A stretch of 30,348 nucleotides of DNA, taken from Basidiobolus ranarum. Lineage: Eukaryota > Basidiobolomycota > Basidiobolomycetes > Basidiobolales. The notes under the pieces are model-generated. The model did not search any database, had not been told where the DNA came from, and saw only the letters and a list, made by a program, of their open reading frames with translations. Each line of letters opens with the position of its first letter. The stretch's first letter is position 1. Where the stretch lies: NCBI GenBank assembly GCA_040143965.1, contig JASJQH010006976.1:1-30348 (forward strand). Direction: 5' to 3'. The position numbers were made by a program, and so were the translations under genes. Positions 1 through 10,985 of the stretch are shown here, piece by piece.

Positions 1-137
1 TTAGTTAAGAAACTGCAACAGTAGTTATGGCTTCTTTGTTTTGTTTGAAAAAAAGATTTCACCTTTTGGTGACTGTCTCCCCCCCTAACTATAAGCTAAA
101 TAAAGTCCACACCATCTGGTGCTTTTCATCCCCCCTA

Positions 138-545
138 TTCTTCCCATATACTGGTAACTTGTGAATATTTTGAGAGAGGGGTGTACATGGGGGATTGCAT
201 CCCCCAAACCCCCTGCTTTCTTTTTATACTGGGAGGACTGCATCCCCCAGGCCCCCTTTTTCATTCTTACGCTTACCAAAACATCTATACCCTAAATGTT
301 TCCAGTACTAGTCAGCTTGAAAGTTAGTATGTTTTTGAAATTATAGAAGGTTCAGACATCTGACCTTTAGAACATTAGGGCAAGCCCAATTCTTCACATA
401 TACTAATTACTTGAGTATATTCCGACCCAATGGCGTACATGGGGGATTGCATCCCCCATACCCCCTGCTTTGTTTTAAACTGGGAGGGCTGCTGCCCCCA
501 CACCCCCTGTTTTCCTGCTTACCCTTACCAGAACATCTATACCCT
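138..545. repeat. Two-copy 156-bp direct repeat with C/G-rich hairpins
   Basis: Positions 138-293 and 390-545 are copies of one unit, offset by exactly 252 bp. The best conserved part is the last 113 bp (181-293 and 433-545). Each copy holds the perfect inverted repeat GGGGGAT-TGC-ATCCCCC, followed by C-runs and a second, weaker G/C block. The spacer (294-389) is not clearly repeated after the second copy. This looks like a piece of a dispersed or satellite repeat, perhaps a small non-autonomous element; no transposase is present. The 64-residue minus-strand frame across the first copy is a by-product of the repeat. Confidence 0.75.
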
Positions 546-604
546 GAGCAACTTATGACTATTAGTAACTCTCAGGACTAGCTCACTAGAAATGCCCTAG
601 TTTT

Positions 605-684
605 GGCTCCATCCACTCTGGAAGACTCTACTCAGGCCCCATCCCTTCTGGAAATCTTGACTCTTGGCTCCATCCTATCTGGAA
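605..684. repeat. Three imperfect ~30-bp tandem copies
   Basis: Three related 19-bp cores of the form GGCYCCATCC...CTGGAA start at 605, 635 and 666, giving a spacing of 30-31 bp. They lie inside the composite repeat block. No function is evident. Confidence 0.6.
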
Positions 685-3102
685 TACAATTAGGCCTAGC
701 TTACTAGGAAACTCAGCTTTGTCCACATCTTGACTTTATTTCTGAATATTGTATTCTAAGTTGGCTTAATTATTTATTGACTTTGTTTAAATTGATAAAT
801 GAATATTACAACTTCTGGTGCTTTTCATCCCCCCTAACTGCATTAAACTGATAATACATATAATAAGCAAAGACATATTTGCTCCTGGGCTTTTTTCATT
901 GTAGATCTTTTAGTATCATCAATATTTCTGGTATGCTCCATGGATTATTTGATGTAGTGTTTGAATTGTTTGTTACTAGTAATATTTTCAGGCATAACAT
1001 GTATTATCACTGCTCGTCAGAGAAAAGATGACAGATCACTATACCTATTGTGATCAGTGCTTCTTGAGTTCTCAAGCTCATCATAAGTTAACGTTTTCTC
1101 AGGCATATTTGCCTACCATTGATCTCAAGATTTGTAGCAGTTAGATACCAGGAAAAATACTATGCAACATGTTCTTGATTTGAATATGCAGAAATTCTAA
1201 ATTAATGTTGGCATATCAGTTCCTCAAACTAAATATATTATGGCGATACATGATTGTCATCAAAAAATCACTTCAATAAAAGCTTCAGTGAAGAATATTG
1301 AAACGTAAAGCATTGCAGCCATTAGTAAATCGTAATCCTAAGGCACCTTAATGGTTTAGAAGATACGACATAGTCGATTCTCTATCCTCTTATCAAATCG
1401 ATACTGGCTATAGATTTCTATTCTCTATTTCAGCATGTCGCCAAGTTATGTGCCGCTATAATGTAATGCCTGTTGCATTAATGGAGCTCGAGCCAAGGAA
1501 TTGGTTTGGATTCCGAAAATGTATCGCTTTACTGCAACTAGATTATATCATAGTCACATTATCTCTTACATTCCCATATTTGGCGATTTGAATCAATATG
1601 CTGGTCATTATTAGACAGAAGCCACCTGACACACTTCACGCAACTTAAATATTTCTAGCCAACTGAAGCACTATCCGTTAGTTTATCTCTGATATACTAT
1701 CGATATATCTCATCATGCAAATCTCGTGATAAATATTCTTCTCTTATAAGAATGAAACATAATGGAATTAGGAGTTAGGTTAGAGCTTGGTTCTTCAGGC
1801 CTTTAGGTACCAGGGACAGTAACCGGATACTTACTTTTTAACGTAAAATACACTTAGCCCCAACCACCCCCCCTCTTGGATTTTCTAACATTTACCTTTT
1901 ATTGACGTAAGAGACGGAAGATTATCACGGAATTCTTGTGTGATAAGTGCCCTCACTGCAAGAATGAAAGAATATAACAGCACAATTACACGGGTAATGG
2001 CTACTAGAATATAAACAGGGTAATTATTCTTGGCTTTTATTACAAGTAGCAATTAACTTTATTGAAGAATTTTCGCGGTGGAATGTTGCGTATTCCCAAT
2101 GAGGTGGGTAGAGACAATATACATGTGCATTCATATATAAAATTACAATTCCAGTAACAATGAATATTTCGGCTAAGCAGATGCAAACGTTTTCACTGCT
2201 TGAAAGTAAGGAATTTCAAAGAATTTTCTTCCAACCTTCTCATCGACTGGTAAATGTTTCAATGCTTATGGATCCATCAATGTAGTAGATGCTTTGGAGG
2301 ATCATGGGTTAAAAAAGGATACTAAATCAGCATGATCATCTTATCTAGGATTAGAACTGATGAAGAATATATGAGAATGCCAATCTAACTTATATATATT
2401 GCGGAAAGGAGAGCACACTTCCATTTTAGGCTGTTAGTAATGTGTTCATTACTAATTCACCTCAATCCATTAGGGCTAGGTGACTCTGATGCGATCCAAG
2501 GCTAATATTTGGCCGAAGCCGAGATCATGATAATTTAGTTTTTACGGGTTAGATTTCATTACTGAACTTTAATCAGCAGAGTTGCAAGAAGCTATTTGAA
2601 AGGGATGAGGATAGCTTGTTTTTGTAGCTTGTTTTTGCTACACATAACTCTTGAGCCCCCTTTTATTCCCCCACCCCATATGGTATCATAAACATTGTTG
2701 CCAAAAGTCTGCCAATTTCTAATTACAGCAACCACCAAAAATGGTCTGCCGATCAGCACCACCAGATACAAGTTGCTTTGAGTAAAGTTTGTGATCGTAG
2801 GTGGGGTGACGTCTGAGCTATCATAGCTAGCAAAAGGGATCTAGAATATATTGCAAGTATATTAATACGGTATTGGGTGTAATGAAACTCTGAATCACGC
2901 CGGATTCTATTTAAGCCAACCACCGTGATGGAGAATTCCGATAATTCCTCCGTTCATGCTCAGATATCTCGTTCATGCGGAAAAACTGGGCAATAACCAC
3001 CAATTGGCCCAAATTGGAATTGGTTTTACAAGTAGTGTTGATTATTAGCATGTTGCAAAAACGATTAATCTTTCGCTATCTCTGAAGCGGAACTCTGTTT
3101 TG

Positions 3103-3110
3103 TATATAAT
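3103..3110 (+). promoter_or_regulatory. TATA box of the ABC transporter gene
   Basis: TATATAAT lies 96 nt before the ATG at 3199. Similar TATATAAT, TATATAAG or TATAAA boxes lie 60-95 nt before other genes in this window, which supports the call. Confidence 0.55.
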
Positions 3111-3198
3111 ATCGATTCGATGACCTTAAATAACAATTACTTTCGCACTACTCCATCCTAATCTCGCGCTCCTGTCTAGCGGCGATTAAGTAGAATCA

Positions 3199-6100
3199 AT
3201 GTCACAACATTCCCAGTCTGTGACTAAAGATGAGTTACCCAACTCAGAACTTTCGCATTCAAAACCACATGCCTCTGTATCGTATGTCTTGGGTGATGAT
3301 GATAATGCTAGTACTTGCATAGATCCATCAGACGACAGCATAGATGTAGAACGTAATACCGAAATGTTACGCGATCTTGAACGGCGTTTATCAAGAATGT
3401 CCACAAAGCAATCTCAAAAGTCGACCAACCCTGCTGATCCTGAGAAGGGTCCACCACAAGAAGAAGAATTCAATTTCAGGGATTATTTAGAGTCTGGTGT
3501 ACGTGCTGCTGACGAGAATGGCATTCGTAGACACCACATGGGTGTGACTTTTAAAAACCTGACCATTGTTGGAGAAGGCAGTGATGCAACTAGTATATTA
3601 ACCCTCCTCAGTCCTCTTAAAGCTATAGGAAGGATGCTCAATCCCTTGGGATGGTAGGTTATTCTGTTTCACTATTTTCTTGTCATGATAACTAACACAA
3701 TTGGTCGTTGCAGGTTTACTGAGGCTAAAAAGGGTACTAAATTTGACATTATACACAATGTTACTGGTTACTGCCCAGAAGGAGAGATGCTATTGGTCCT
3801 AGGCAGACCTGGCGCTGGGTGCTCAAGTTTGTTACGTGTCCTAGCAAATTCTCGACAAGGATTCCTTGATATCATTGGTGATGTTAAATTTGGCGGCATT
3901 TCTGCTGAAAATTTCGGTAAATACCTTGGTGAAGCCATTTATTGTATGGAGGAAGATGCACATTACCCAGAGTTGACTGTTAAAGAGACTTTGGGTTTTG
4001 CGTTGAAAATGAAGACTCCAGCTCGTCGTTTGCCTGGAATTAGTCGTAAAGATTTTCAGAGAGAATTTATGGACACATTATTGAGAATATTTGGTTTAAA
4101 AAAGCAAGAAAATACGGTTAGTATCATCTCATCTATAGAACTTTACTTGTATAATTCAATCTTAACATTGATTTCTACCCTCCAGGTTGTTGGTAACGCA
4201 TGGGTAAGAGGTCTTTCAGGCGGTGAGAGAAAGCGTATGACAATCTCAGAGGCCATGACAGCTCGTAGTGCCATAGCAACTTGGGATTGTCCCACTAGAG
4301 GTCTCGACTCTGCTAGTGCACTGGATTATAACAAATCACTTCGCATTCAATGTGATGCACTCAACAAAACCACAATTGCTACTCTATACCAGGCTTCTGA
4401 TAGTATCTACAATCTTTACGACAAAGTCATGTTACTTTATCTTGGACGTTGCATCTTCTTTGGACCTAAAGATCGAGCCAAGGATTACTTCCTGGAGATG
4501 GGATACACCTGTGAACCAAGAAAGAGTATTCCTGATTTTCTAACTGGTATTACCAATCCTAATGAGCGTCTTATTGCTAAAGGATTTGAAGGTAGAGTAC
4601 CAGAGAGTCCCGAAGAATTTGAAAGATATTTCCAAGAATCTCCAGATTATAAGCTTCTACTTCAGAACATGGTTGAGTATGACGCCAAGATAGAAAGTGA
4701 ACAACCCGCAGCTGAATTCAAGAAGTACGTTCAAGAAATCAAGCAGAAAGGTGTCCGCAATGGTAGTGTTTACTCTGCCAATTTTTACGAACAGGTTGTT
4801 GCCCTTACCACACGCCAATTCCAGATCTTATGGGGAGACAAACATGCTCTATACGAGCGTTACATATCTGTTCTCATCCAAGCTTTCGTTTACGGTTCCG
4901 TCTTCTACATGATGGGTTTAAATTCCACTGGTGCCTTTCAAAGAGGTGGTGCACTTCTGAGTTCTCTCCTATTCAATGCCTTTCTGTCTCAAGCCGAATT
5001 ACCTAACGTTCTAGCTGGTCGTATGACATTACAAAAACACAAATCTTACGCCATGTACCATCCATCAGCATTCCATATAGCCCGCGTGGTTACAGATATA
5101 CCCATCATTTTTGTTCAGTGTCTAATGTATGCAATCATTGCATATTTCATGTTTGGCCTGGAGAGAGATGCCGGGAAATTCTTCGTTTTCCTATTCATTA
5201 ACATTTTAACGACCTTGGCTACGACTGATCTATTCAGGTAAAAGATATTGCAACACTGTTAAAATTATATGGAGTTAACGCTTATTTGGTTGGTAGATTG
5301 CTTGGTAATTGTAGTCCATCGATTTATGTTGCATTCCAGCTCACCGGTATTGTCTTGATTACATTGATTACCTACTGTGGTTTCTCCATTCCGTACACCA
5401 AGATGCATCCTTGGGTATGTATTATCTTCTGTTGAACATGTTTCATCACAATGAATAACACTAGATTGATTTAGTTATACTGGATTTATTGGATCGATCC
5501 TTATGCTTATGCCTTTAAAGCCTTGTTCACTAACGAAATGCGTGGACTTAAGTTTCCATGTGTTGCACCTGCTGGCCTGGCACCCAGTGGACCCGGTTAC
5601 AATGATGCTGCTCATCAAGTCTGTGTTCTTGCCGGTGCTAAGCCGGGTGAACTCTTTGTTACTGGAGACGATTATCTTGAAGCAGCCTATGGATACTTAA
5701 CTTCCCAAATGAGTATCGATATTATCGCCGTGTTACTCTTCTGGTTGTTTTTCGTAGCTTGTAACATGCTTGCTATGGAGAAGATCAACTGGGTCACTGG
5801 TGGATTTGTTAAGAAAGTCTACAAAGCTGGAAAGGCCCCGGGTCATTCCGATGAGGAAGAATTAAAGCGAGTTCAAGAAGCCCAAAATGCTTATGACAAC
5901 ATGGGCGACAACTTCGCTGCTGAAGCCGGTATATTTACTTGGGACCGTGTTAATTACACTGTTCCATTCCAAGGCAGCAAGCTACAGCTTTTAACTAACT
6001 GTGAAGGCTGGATTAAACCAGGTCAGATGACTGCTCTTATGGGCTCATCCGGCGCTGGTAAGACCACGCTACTTGATGTACTTGCAAAGAGAAAAACCAT

Positions 6101-7876
6101 TGGTGTGGTTGAGGGAGATATCTTCCTGAACGGAAACGCCCTACACATTGATTTTGAACGTATCACAGGATATGTTGAGCAAATGGATGTACACAATCCT
6201 AATGTAAGTTTACATTGTATTTTTGTATTTCCAGACGACTACTAATCATATTTGTGAATTTTCAGCTAACTGTTCGTGAAGCTTTGCAATTTTCGGCCAA
6301 AATGCGTCAACCTATGGAAACTCCACTAGAGGAGAAGTACGAGTATGTTGAAACCGTCCTGAAAATGATGGAAATGCAACATTTAGGTGATGCACTTATT
6401 GGAATGCTCGAAGCTGGCGTAGGTATATCGGTGGAAGAGCGTAAACGCTTAACTATTGGTATGGAACTTGTTGCCAAACCAACTATTCTGTTCTTGGATG
6501 AGCCTACTTCCGGACTGGACTCTCAATCCTCCTTCAATATCATTAAATTTATTCGTAAACTTGCCGATTCTGGTATGGCGTTAGTGTGCACCATCCATCA
6601 ACCTTCTTCCATTCTATTTGAGCATTTCGATCGACTATTGTTACTGGCTCGTGGTGGCAAGGTGGCATACTTTGGAGATATTGGAGATAATTCAGTTATT
6701 ATGAACGATTATTTCGAACGAAATGGTGCTCGTCGTTGTGATCAATCCGAAAACCCTGCCGAATACATTCTGGAAGTCATCGGCGCTGGTACTTCTGGAA
6801 AGGCGATGCAGGATTGGACTGAGGTGTGGAGAAATAGCCAAGAGGCCATTGAAGTTAAAAAAGAATTGGAAAGATTAAATGCAAATGCTACTAACGACAT
6901 CAAGGACCCCAACGTTCGTGAATTTGCCACCAGTTCCACCTATCAAATTTGGGAAGTATACAAGCGTATCAACCTAATTTGGTGGAGAGATCCCTACTTT
7001 AATATTGGTCGTATTTGGCAAGCATTCTTTATCGGACTTCTCAATGGTTTTACTTTCTGGAAGTTGTCACCAACTCCTAGTGAGTTACAACTCCGTTCTT
7101 TGATTGTTTTCCAAATTTTGGTGATGGGACTGACCTTGATTTTCTCGATTCAGCCACAATTTATGGCTCAGCGTGCATTCTTCCGACGTGACTATGCCTC
7201 AAAATACTACGGGTTCTTTGCATTTGCCCTTGCCATGATCCTTGTAGAAATTCCCTACATGTGTGTAGCTGGCGCCCTTGGATTCTTACCACTGTATTGG
7301 ACAGCTGGTTTGCAGACCACCGCGTTGGATGGATTCTACTTATATCTTTTGTTGATTATTTTCCTACTTTTCTCCATTTCGTTTGGTCTAGCCATTGCGG
7401 CTATGTTACAAACCATGGCACAAGCCTCCATCGTAACTCCAATTCCCAATACATTCCTCTTTCTATTCGCCGGTCTTCTATCACCTCCTGCAGCCATGGT
7501 TACCTTTTGGAGAGTTTGGATGTATCCCCTCGATCCTTATCATTATTTCTTGGAAGGATTTGTGACGACCATCTTCAACAACATGCAAGTGAGATGTATT
7601 GAGTCCGACTTCACTCGATTCACACCACCAAGTGGACAAACCTGTGGTGAATACAGTGCTAACTGGTTGAATTCCACCACTGGATATTTACAAGATCCAT
7701 CTGCTACCGATGTATGCAAGTATTGTCAATACACAAGTGGTGAAGAATTCTTGAAAGTATTTGAATGGACGATTAGTCATAGATGGAGAAATTTCGGAAT
7801 TCTATGGTGTTACTACATCTTTAATATATCGGTATTTATATTATTTGTCTGGCTTAACAGGAAACCAAAGCGATAG
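3199..7876 (+). CDS. PDR-type full ABC transporter (ABCG, drug efflux pump)
   Basis: Proposed exons are 3199-3653, 3714-4116, 4186-5237, 5297-5414, 5475-6203 and 6266-7876, giving 1455 residues, the normal size for fungal PDR pumps such as Pdr5 or Cdr1. The order is (NBD-TMD)x2. NBD1 has the fungal degenerate Walker A GRPGAGCSS (182-190, Cys in place of Lys), signature LSGGERKR (296-303) and Walker B with WDCPTRGLD (319-327). NBD2 has canonical Walker A GSSGAGKTT (866-874), degenerate signature ISVEERKR (973-980) and Walker B ILFLDEPTSGLD (993-1004). These asymmetric ATP sites are the family's usual state. Hydrophobic segments after each NBD form the two membrane domains. The family exports drugs, sterols or lipids across the plasma membrane; the substrate here cannot be told. 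All five introns are GT-AG, 59-69 nt, and restore family motifs at each junction. The 69-nt intron 4117-4185 is a multiple of three with no stop, so retention would add 23 residues. Confidence 0.96.
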
Positions 7877-7953
7877 ATGATTCAAAACATGAACTTGACT
7901 CCAACTCTTACCCTTACCCAATCATTCGGCATAACTTAAAAGTAATTATACCT

Positions 7954-7959
7954 AATAAA
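7954..7959 (+). terminator. Poly(A) signal of the ABC transporter gene
   Basis: AATAAA lies 78 nt after the stop codon of the transporter, a normal distance for a fungal polyadenylation signal. Confidence 0.5.
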
Positions 7960-9209
7960 TTTTCATGTCGATTAGTCATATGTTTTTTACTTTGAATTCG
8001 TAGATCGATACCAGAACCTGTCCAACTTCATTACAAGCATGAATCGTTGGATGGAATAATTAATCCAAATTAGCAAGTAACGATTTGCATGAATATTGTT
8101 GATTCCTAGCAGTCAGCAACCTTCAACGCCTTATATAGATGCCAGAAAATTGAGGGTGGTTTTAAAGGAAAAAGGCACTCTAATCAACTGGCACAATAAT
8201 AGAATTCGTGGTTAAAAATCTGATGTGATAGTAGTATGTTGATTGTTAAATGGAATTAAATTATCATATTCAATATTATAATAAAAATGATTAATATAAT
8301 GGTTGTAAGTTATTTTTTTACCTTTTATTACTACTTCATATTGAGTGCTGATTTTTCAGGACTTTTGTTACATTGTTGTAACTCCTGAAAATACTGGAAC
8401 TTAATGTGGGGCTAAAACTGAATATTTTTCCTTCTTCGTAGACCTTGATCAACGATACATGGTCTTAGGCGACGGCCAACGGGCACATAGGTAGCCTGAT
8501 CGAATCCGTAGCCCGATGTAAAGTTACAATGATGATTACAACAGTTAGGGACATCATAGTGAGTTAACACTCCTGATGAGAAAAACTGGGAAATTAGATA
8601 GTTAATCTGAGTTCATAAACTTTTTTTATTGTCACGATCATATATAGTTCAGATCAGCATGGGATATTTCCTTTTAGATAATAATATGATCGTAATCAGT
8701 TTGTCAAATATATTTGAATTTCATCACTCCGTCATTCCATCCCACAATTTCAGGAAATCCCAAAATATGCTCAAAAAGAAGTTGTTGTCAATTATGAGAA
8801 ATTAATTCTCAGTAGGAAACTTTTACCTGTTATTTTATAAATAACATATAGTTTTCTTATGATGTAATCGGGTTACATGACTAACTTTTGATTAGACAAA
8901 CCCAGGGACACTTGGATTGCAACCCAAGTGTTCCAATTGCTGATTTGAGAAATTCTCTTCTTTATTTAAACGAATAATAATAATTACCAAAATACATATT
9001 CCGCCCATTTTGAAGTGGGAATGCTCACCTCAAGGGTTTCTTTCCTTTTGTTTCAATTTGAATAACTAGAACTTACTGTCCATATGTTTTTGAATGGTCT
9101 ACGCTAAATATTATCTATCATCAACATGTGATCAAGTAGAGAAAAATACGAAAACATCATGTTTCTGACAAGTAATTTCACTCTAGATGGTCCATATATA
9201 CGATTAAAA
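7960..9209. other. Gene-free spacer with small hairpins
   Basis: There is no gene in this AT-rich spacer. Two small inverted repeats are visible. One is at 8353-8391: 9-bp outer arms (TTTTCAGGA/TCCTGAAAA) and an inner 6-bp pair GTTACA/TGTAAC. The other is at 8908-8931: 8-bp arms ACACTTGG/CCAAGTGT. Either could be a remnant of a small inverted-repeat element, or chance. Confidence 0.5.
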
Positions 9210-9291
9210 TGATGAGAGTGGGGTTCGACCCCACGCCTCCGAAGAGACTGCGACCTGAACGCAGCGCCTTAGACCACTCGGCCATCTCACC
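9210..9291 (-). tRNA. tRNA-Leu (anticodon CAG), intronless
   Basis: Read on the minus strand, the 82-nt cloverleaf has acceptor stem GGTGAGA/TCTCATC (one G-T pair) and discriminator A. The D arm contains TGGCCGAGTGGTC, which is also the polymerase III A box. The anticodon stem CTGCG/CGCAG has loop TTCAGGT, giving CAG. There is a long class II variable arm and the T stem is GTGGG/CCCAC. T33 and A73 are the leucine-type bases, so CTG is presumably read as leucine, not serine as in CTG-clade yeasts. The T loop reads GTCGAAC, with G where T54 is usual. There is no intron. Confidence 0.95.
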
Positions 9292-10088
9292 GTATACAAG
9301 AACTGTGTGATTTCTGGCAACACCTTTTCATAAATAACCATTGAATTTTAGGTAAAAAAAAGTTAGTTGTAATGGTTTAGTTAATGATCCTTCTGAATAA
9401 CAAGAAAATTCTACAAAAGTATATAGACTTCTATTATTGATCATCAGCGTAGACTTTGATGCACCTTTCAGGACCATTATTGCGCAAATTTTTGAACCTA
9501 AAACATGAATGCGTGCATCAATATCAAGGTATTCTGTTCTCGAGAACGATACCACACTGGTAGGCAACTCTTGACTTCTCAGGTTGGCGGTGTACCAGTA
9601 GATTAAGCACTAACATTTACCAAAACATAATGGCAATGAGGCAGCAATTGTGGTGAAAATAGTGGAAAATACAATTAATAAAGCAAGGATGAAACACATG
9701 CTTAAAGGACTAGTAAATGTAATGTAAATGCATTCCGTTACTACTTACACTATAATGTGTAATATCTAAAGCTTATGTACTCCTTGCCGAAAGTAAATAA
9801 GTAAATTGTTCGATATCATATTGAATGGAACTATGAATTATAGTAGTATTATTAGATAATGTATGTACCTTTTAATTCATCAACAATTACTCCCACTTCT
9901 ATATTTCTACACTTGGAGGATATTCACCATATTCCATCGTGTTGGCAAATAAGTATTAACTCAAAAACGCTTTCGAATAATGTATACTCCTCTATTTGGG
10001 ATTAAATATGTCATACATGTTTCATAGGATTACCGTTAGTACAAACTAAAGCTCGCGATCTTGGACATCTGCATATTGATAATATGTA
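9292..10088. other. Gene-free spacer between tRNA and CAP remnant
   Basis: No gene is recognised. A 79-codon minus-strand frame (9328-9567) has no similarity I can name, no promoter and no intron context. Just before 10088, a minus-strand acceptor-like TGCAG followed by a ten-codon frame near 10040-10075 could be a last exon of the CAP remnant, but this is speculative. Confidence 0.4.
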
Positions 10089-10388
10089 TTACTCTAGTAT
10101 ATTGATGGAATGGTATTTTACCTTGATGGTTGGGTAAGAATCATTTTGCTTATGATACATTTCAGGATTTTTTTTTGAGATCATGGGTCTAACAAATTCT
10201 AGTGTCCAGTAGTTACCACGGAGATCGTATGCCACTCCAATCTGTGTGAAAACTGGATTCAAGATATTGTTACGATGTTCAGGTGAGTTCATCCAAGCAC
10301 TCATTACTGAAGATTCATCACCAAATCCTGTAGCTACATTCTCACCAACATTATTCCATGCGTATCCAATTTCACTAATCCTTTGTTC
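10089..10388 (-). pseudogene. CAP/SCP (PR-1, YkwD-like) domain, C-terminal half only
   Basis: The minus-strand frame contains GENVATGFGDESSVMSAW, then MNSPEHRNNILNPVFTQIG and a following YWTLEFV strand. This is the C-terminal half of a CAP domain of the bacterial/fungal YkwD type, a secreted family linked to lipid or sterol binding. The expected first half (HNxxR, the first active-site His in an HTG-like motif) and a signal peptide are not seen upstream on the minus strand, up to about 10.9 kb. The frame is open to 10388. An AG acceptor with a CTGAC branch-like site upstream could start an exon at 10387. It could therefore be the last large exon of a gene whose 5' part I cannot find, but a 5'-truncated remnant is more likely. 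A donor-like GTAAAA follows the codons for YPTIK near the 3' end. Confidence 0.65.
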
Positions 10389-10576
10389 TTATTTATTAGA
10401 AGTGGTTTATCTAGTCAGAGTTGACTATATTGTTGAGTTTTCCATATTAATCATCTTGGCCAACATAGCTAACCAATACAACGGTAGTCAATTGGTTTGT
10501 ACTTTTATTTTACTACTTCTCAGTCTATAGATTATTATCATCAAGTATCGTTCATTACTAGAGGCTACAAATTGCT

Positions 10577-10821
10577 TTAAACGAATGTAATCCAATTATA
10601 ACCATCTTGGGGTAAATCGACATACATGGTAATATTCATTTCATTCGCGATCACTTCATCCAAAAATGGTGAAAGGTATCATATACTTCTTGAATTACTA
10701 AACTCGGATAATTCCCACATGTATGTATGTAACCCGCGTCCACCTGGGGAAATTAATAAGTCACGCATTAAGTTGATTGCAGTCTCAAATATGCCGCATT
10801 GATTCCGTTAATATATTGCTG
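10577..10821 (-). pseudogene. Coding-like minus-strand remnant, unassigned
   Basis: Several short minus-strand stretches look protein-like: YINGINAAYL near 10.80 kb, VDAGYIHTCGNYPSLVIQEV after a TTTCCCCAG acceptor near 10.73 kb, and NITMYVDLPQDGYNWITFV ending at the stop at 10577-10579. They lie in different frames, so the gene is either spliced oddly or decayed. The pattern vaguely resembles eukaryotic GH25 lysozymes (a CGN segment, then a hydrophobic strand with D and W). That is a guess from memory. Confidence 0.22.
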
Positions 10822-10917
10822 AAAATGATTTGACTTGGAAACTGCAGGAGTTTAGGGGAATCAAGCATTAAGAGTGCCAAGTGTTGTGGGAGGAAAAACG
10901 ACTACTTCTCACCCAAG

Positions 10918-10924
10918 TATAAAA
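10918..10924 (+). promoter_or_regulatory. TATA box of the Gly/Asp-rich protein gene
   Basis: TATAAAA ends 61 nt before the ATG at 10986. It nearly touches the earlier in-frame ATG at 10926, so transcripts should start after that codon. This decides the start codon in favour of 10986. Confidence 0.6.
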
Positions 10925-10985
10925 TGTGTTCAACTTTTTACCAGATACTCATTCAATTATTCTATTTCATTGCTTAGCAACTATC

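Larger units (their letters stand above)
115..836. repeat. 23-bp direct repeat bracketing the C-rich block
   Basis: A 23-bp string starting TCTGGTGCTTTTCATC and ending in CCCCCCTA occurs identically at 115-137 and 814-836. The two copies enclose the 156-bp repeats and the 30-bp triplet, so they may mark the ends of one composite repeat of about 720 bp. No open reading frame for mobility lies between them. Confidence 0.6.
1..3102. other. Gene-free 5' region with C-rich repeats
   Basis: No convincing gene was found in this 3.1 kb on either strand. The first 850 bases carry C-rich direct repeats, listed separately. The remainder is AT-rich DNA with only short accidental frames. A frame near 1027-1090 reads like a C2H2 finger half (YCDQC...HH) but is very short and isolated. 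The last few hundred bases probably serve as the promoter of the ABC transporter that starts at 3199. Confidence 0.6.

Noticed and set aside
1027-1095. Short frame reading like a C2H2 zinc finger (YCDQC...HH)
   Set aside because: Only about 20 codons, with no continuation or splice context; chance is likely.
1440-1530. CNAC string resembling part of a GATA-type finger
   Set aside because: The first half of the finger and the surrounding conserved residues are missing.
6204-6234. Earlier acceptor (TTCCAG at 6234) for the fifth ABC transporter intron
   Set aside because: It would give a 31-nt intron and lose the conserved NPNLTVREAL junction; the acceptor at 6265 restores it.
10926-10985. Earlier in-frame ATG for the Gly/Asp protein
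   Set aside because: It lies two bases after the TATA box, so is probably not in the mRNA, and it would hide a clean signal peptide.
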